Shown here: one piece after another, positions 61,360 to 64,000 of the stretch
Layout of the letters: each line of letters begins with the position of its first letter
How positions within the stretch are numbered: position 1 is the stretch's first letter
Assembly (NCBI RefSeq): GCF_041321095.1
Contig: NZ_JBGGWE010000008.1
Span: forward strand, 225,769-289,768
Origin: Fibrella arboris
Lineage (GTDB): Bacteria; Bacteroidota; Bacteroidia; Cytophagales; Spirosomataceae
DNA: 64,000 bases
Direction of reading: 5' to 3'
Program-made: the position numbers and the translations under genes
Notes under the pieces: generated by a model
What the model saw: only the letters and a program-made list of their open reading frames with translations
What the model was told of the DNA's origin: nothing
Database searches by the model: none

Positions 61360-62925
61360 TCAAACCGTCTCTTTTGCTGACAGTGGCCGGGGTGCGTAGT
61401 TCTCTGAACAGTCGAGGCTTTTAAATGGAATATAAACGCCGTTTAAATCAACCTCAACGGGCGGCGCGTTCTGGCTGGTCAGGTCTGCCAGTAGGGCGCG
61501 GGCATCGGGGCCGGTTAAGTTCTCCGGGGTTGCACTTCGACAGTGGGCGTAACAGTCCCGGCCACTGTGATCGGCGGTAAGGCAAGCGGGCAAAATAAAA
61601 ATAGACTCTACTTTGTCGAGGTCAGCACGGCTTACGCTTACCTCTGAACTGTGGAGGGTATCCGTGTAGGTTTCTCCATCTACGCTGTAGGTGATCCGTA
61701 GAAACTGGTTTCGTTGTTGGGCTTTCATTATCTGGTTTCGTTTGGTGCGTCGCTGGTTTGAATCCCGGTTGCGACACGTCCGGGCGGCTTTTGGGCCGTT
61801 GTACTTTTCCGAGCAAAAAAAAGAATAAGCTTTCTGGTTAGTTAGTGGCTTGCCACATGAGACACAAAGCCTTACGGGCGTTCCCTTCGGGTTATCTATA
61901 TCTTTCTCTTTTTCTTCTTTTCTCAGAGTGTCACTAGCTACGTTTTCCCCAAGACAATCAAGCGGGGAAAACGTAGCTTTTTCGTGTGCTTCACTGACTC
62001 CTGATTTGGGGGTAACGGCGGGCCGTTGGGCGGCTCCATCGGTCAGTATTTGCCACTCATTGGCTACTCGCTTTTGCAGGTCACTGGCATAATCAAAGGC
62101 GTTGCATTTTTTCAAGATACGGGCTATCCGTTGGCGGTAGTCTTGCCGCTGATAGGGTTTGATTTCCTCATGCTCCCACGTGTCCGAGTCTCTGAAACGC
62201 CTAAAGTCTGCCTGTTCCCGGTCGGTTAGTTGGTCGAGCCGAGCCGATGTGTCGAGAAACATCGTATCAGCCAGAGCTGATAATAGCACCTCAACCAGTG
62301 GCCCAACGTTGGCGGGGTTGGTCAGGTCTGCCAACGTTCGCACGTTGTACCGATGCAGGGGCCGCATCTTCTTAAATTTCATCTCCACCCGTAGCAGATT
62401 GGCGGCTGGGTTGCCGGTCTGCTTTCCCTTGTCATAGAGCTTAACCACGTACTCACAGAACCCTGCAACTTTGCCGATACCGGGGCGTGAGTCCGGTTCT
62501 TGTGTATGCACAAAGGGACGGTGCCGACAGGCAGAAGCGGCACGAATAACCCTCTGTGGTGAATAGGGCAAATGCAGGTTTACACCTATTTCAAGATTCT
62601 CTAATGTGGCCGTACTAGCATCAATGCCAAACTTGTTTTCTAAATCCAGTATGGCGGCTTGCAGGTCTGCCAGCGTAAAGCGGTTGGCGTTGCTGTGGTT
62701 GGCATTATGGTATTTGTGCAATGAGCCGGATACCATACACCGAGACAGGCCACCTACTGAGGGCGTAACGGTAAACGTCAGGTCGTTGTACTTAGCCGAT
62801 TGGCCTGATACTTCACCCGTCTTGCCGTTGCTAGTTATGGTGAACCCGTCGCTAGCTAATGCCGGAGCGTTTAGCCAGTTGGCAGGGTCTTGATTCCGAC
62901 AAAACGATTTAAAGCCATCTAGCAC
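61360..62925 (-). CDS. Phage/plasmid replication initiator, filamentous-phage CRI/gene II-like, with zinc-finger-like tail
   Basis: 521 residues with a GTG start at 62925; no ATG exists upstream in frame before a TAG. Residues about 60-185 carry the pattern of phage replication proteins of the CRI/gene II-X group: MVSGSLHKYHN, a helix, LENLEIGVNLHLPYSP, then VVKLYDKGKQ (about 160-169) and LLRVEMKFKKM. These start rolling-circle replication by nicking one strand. A segment at about 350-385 (CVSCGKPLTNQ, then FFCSEKYNG and TCRNRDSNQ) looks like a zinc finger, and the tail has more cysteines (CLTADHSGRDCYAHC). The whole is larger than most family members. It is the core of the element's replication module. 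Confidence 0.7.
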   Translation of the reverse strand: MLDGFKSFCRNQDPANWLNAPALASDGFTITSNGKTGEVSGQSAKYNDLTFTVTPSVGGLSRCMVSGSLHKYHNANHSNANRFTLADLQAAILDLENKFGIDASTATLENLEIGVNLHLPYSPQRVIRAASACRHRPFVHTQEPDSRPGIGKVAGFCEYVVKLYDKGKQTGNPAANLLRVEMKFKKMRPLHRYNVRTLADLTNPANVGPLVEVLLSALADTMFLDTSARLDQLTDREQADFRRFRDSDTWEHEEIKPYQRQDYRQRIARILKKCNAFDYASDLQKRVANEWQILTDGAAQRPAVTPKSGVSEAHEKATFSPLDCLGENVASDTLRKEEKEKDIDNPKGTPVRLCVSCGKPLTNQKAYSFFCSEKYNGPKAARTCRNRDSNQRRTKRNQIMKAQQRNQFLRITYSVDGETYTDTLHSSEVSVSRADLDKVESIFILPACLTADHSGRDCYAHCRSATPENLTGPDARALLADLTSQNAPPVEVDLNGVYIPFKSLDCSENYAPRPLSAKETV

Positions 62926-62984
62926 GCAAAAAGGGCCGAGTTGAGACAGGGTAAGGAAATAACCCTATCGTTGAACAGTGAAGA

Positions 62985-63005
62985 ATTTAAACGGTATTTA
63001 AACGG
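62985..63005. repeat. Tandem ATTTAAACGG repeats upstream of replication gene
   Basis: Two copies of ATTTAAACGG (62985-62994 and 62996-63005), 11 bases apart, lie in the 250-base gap before the initiator gene. Spacing near one helical turn suggests an initiator or regulator binding site, possibly part of the origin. Confidence 0.45.
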
Positions 63006-63139
63006 GTATTCAGTTCGGGGCCAATGTCAGGTAGACAGAGAGGGATAGAAAACACACCAAACCGGGCGGAAATTGGCCGGGGCCACTAACTTTGCGGTTC
63101 AATCTGCCAAACAGCAGTTTTGAACATACAGTAATGTAG

Positions 63140-63171
63140 AAAGCCTACCGGGTACGTACCTAGTAGGCTTT
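63140..63171. terminator. Terminator after 151-residue gene
   Basis: The 9-bp stem AAAGCCTAC/GTAGGCTTT lies just beyond the minus-strand stop at 63176, and its loop is the palindrome GGTACGTACC. A- and T-runs lie on both sides. Confidence 0.75.
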
Positions 63172-63175
63172 TTTG

Positions 63176-63631
63176 TTAGCGACCATCGGGGAATATTACA
63201 GACAATAGCTGACCTAAAGCGGCTTCAAGGCTCTGACGAATCCGGGCCAATTGTTGCGCCGGGAGAGGGGCCGGGCCGGTTTGATTCATCAAATGCCAGC
63301 CTATACCCTTTGCATCCAATATGTACCCATCGACACTGAAAACGGCGGGGTGCAAGTAGTGTGTATGGTTGTCGAGTCGGTAGGCTTCAAGCACTCCGAG
63401 CAAACCCGCTAAATCCTCAATGTCCGCTGAAACCTCCACTACGGCCAACTCATCCAAAGCGCGTTCAATAGTATAACGGCGGTCTGTTAGTTGGGCATAG
63501 TTGGCCGGGGGAGGCGGGGCCGTTTGCTGATCGTAGGTAGTAGGCAGTGGGCAAGCCATGCCAGGAGCTACCCGTAGCTTAGCTGCCTTTAATTGCAGGT
63601 CACGACAGACCGAAATTATTGGGCTATCCAT
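63176..63631 (-). CDS. Hypothetical protein of the element
   Basis: 151 residues. No family recognised. The N-terminal third has a Pro-rich stretch (TAPPPPANYAQLTD); the rest is helical with an acidic segment (VVEVSADIEDLAGLLGVLEAY) and ends LGQLLSVIFPDGR. The start overlaps the end of the excisionase-like gene by 8 bases, showing a shared transcript. Position between an HTH gene and the replication initiator suggests a role in the element's maintenance, but nothing in the sequence defines it. Confidence 0.65.
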   Translation of the reverse strand: MDSPIISVCRDLQLKAAKLRVAPGMACPLPTTYDQQTAPPPPANYAQLTDRRYTIERALDELAVVEVSADIEDLAGLLGVLEAYRLDNHTHYLHPAVFSVDGYILDAKGIGWHLMNQTGPAPLPAQQLARIRQSLEAALGQLLSVIFPDGR

Positions 63632-63863
63632 TGGCTTTTACCTTTTTGCCAGTGGCTTTAACTGTTAGTGCCTCAATAACCTCACTCTCAATATATCGTA
63701 CCTGATTACCGATACGATATGATTTAAGAATTCCCGCCTTAGTCCATGACCACACACTAACGGTACTAACTTTCAGCTTTTCGGCTACTTCTTTCTGAGT
63801 TAGGAAAACGGTTTGTGTTGGTGGAGCAATCTTGCCTTGAATGGCATTTAGGGCGGTTTCCAT
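63624..63863 (-). CDS. Excisionase-like helix-turn-helix protein
   Basis: 79 residues with a MerR/excisionase-type winged HTH (PF12728 style): FLTQKEVAEKLKVSTVSVWS (about 20-39), WTKAGILKSYRIGNQVRY and ESEVIEAL. Such small proteins act as recombination directionality factors or regulators in Bacteroidota integrative elements. It overlaps the next gene by 8 bases (63624-63631). A possible integrase is expected nearby but is not in the window. Confidence 0.8.
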   Translation of the reverse strand: METALNAIQGKIAPPTQTVFLTQKEVAEKLKVSTVSVWSWTKAGILKSYRIGNQVRYIESEVIEALTVKATGKKVKANG

Positions 63864-63891
63864 GCCCTCAAAGAACTTATTGATGCGTGAA

Positions 63892-64000
63892 TTAGTCTGT
63901 AAAGAAACCTACCTCCTTCTTGCGAAAGAAAGCAGTAATGAGTTTGGGATTAGCTCGCAACTGAGCTAACAGATCAATCACCGATTTAGCCAATTGCGAT
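63892..64000 (-). CDS. C-terminal 35 residues of an ORF cut by the right edge
   Basis: The frame is open from the window edge to TAA at 63892-63894 and encodes SQLAKSVIDLLAQLRANPK, then LITAFFRKKEVGFFTD. It reads like a real helical C-terminus, 28 bases upstream of the excisionase-like start and co-oriented. It is too short to identify. Confidence 0.5.
   Translation of the reverse strand, partial: SQLAKSVIDLLAQLRANPKLITAFFRKKEVGFFTD

Larger units (their letters stand above)
56721..64000. mobile_element. Probable integrated element next to tRNA-Leu, right end outside window
   Basis: From just after the tRNA-Leu gene the composition and gene content change: AT-rich cargo on the plus strand (56959-60439), then a minus-strand module of HTH protein, phage-type replication initiator, hypothetical gene and excisionase-like HTH up to the window end. 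This is the layout of an integrative mobilisable element or ssDNA-phage-like satellite. No integrase is visible and no copy of the tRNA 3' end was found inside the window, so the right boundary and integrase presumably lie beyond 64000. Confidence 0.65.

Noticed and set aside
1..64000. CRISPR array, rRNA genes or insertion-sequence transposases
   Set aside because: No regularly spaced repeat series, rRNA-like sequence or transposase reading frame was found.

Overview
The window reads as a chromosomal segment of a Bacteroidota bacterium of the Cytophagales type (Spirosoma/Fibrella-like). The reasons are the TamL/TamB pair with a lipoprotein TamA homologue, the many lipoproteins and outer-membrane barrels, the near absence of Shine-Dalgarno sequences, and several good matches to the Bacteroidota promoter (TTG, 19-21 bases, TAnnTTTG). 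Base composition is about 55% GC up to roughly 56.8 kb. It then drops sharply in an AT-rich block (56.8-60.5 kb) and recovers towards the right edge.

Layout. 1-16.5 kb: partial acyl-CoA dehydrogenase, DUF2911 protein, glycosyltransferase, outer-membrane assembly genes tamL and tamB, a YVTN/phosphoesterase lipoprotein, moeA, a YihY membrane protein and an SDR oxidoreductase. 16.6-24.7 kb: a sorbosone-dehydrogenase-like protein, XdhC, a GH1 beta-glucosidase, an M3 oligopeptidase, YceI and an outer-membrane barrel. 24.7-35.3 kb: a complete nitrate assimilation locus. The leftward operon is cobA, the nitrate transporter, a nitrate reductase fused to its own flavoprotein and BFD modules, and a sulfite-reductase-like/rubredoxin fusion. 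It diverges from nirB-nirD. MoeA upstream could supply molybdenum cofactor and CobA the siroheme precursor. 35.4-41.4 kb: an alpha-glucan/maltose cluster (secreted GH13, PIG-L deacetylase, beta-phosphoglucomutase, GH65 phosphorylase), then transketolase. 43.9-56.3 kb: acyltransferase, glycosyltransferase, GNAT, a subtilase with a small downstream inhibitor-like gene, an OmpA lipoprotein, two unassigned membrane/secreted proteins, a 44-residue membrane protein, a secreted Bacteroidota protein and a MacB/FtsX-type permease.

A tRNA-Leu(CAA) gene at 56637-56720 marks the boundary to a probable integrated element that runs off the right edge. Its cargo is three AT-rich genes in one orientation: two unrelated-looking proteins, each with an R-x4-H HEPN RNase motif, and a two-helix membrane/coiled-coil protein. 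Each cargo gene is followed by a related imperfect inverted repeat, so the cargo looks like a cassette array. To its right, all on the minus strand, lie an HTH protein, a replication initiator resembling filamentous-phage gene II/CRI proteins with a zinc-finger-like tail, a hypothetical gene, an excisionase-like HTH and a partial ORF. The HEPN cargo is the best candidate for an undescribed (probably defensive) system.

Two window-wide patterns stand out. One is a family of long, often nearly perfect hairpins at gene ends. The other is strong over-representation of ACGTACC/GGTACGT (about 60 by eye against about 8 expected).
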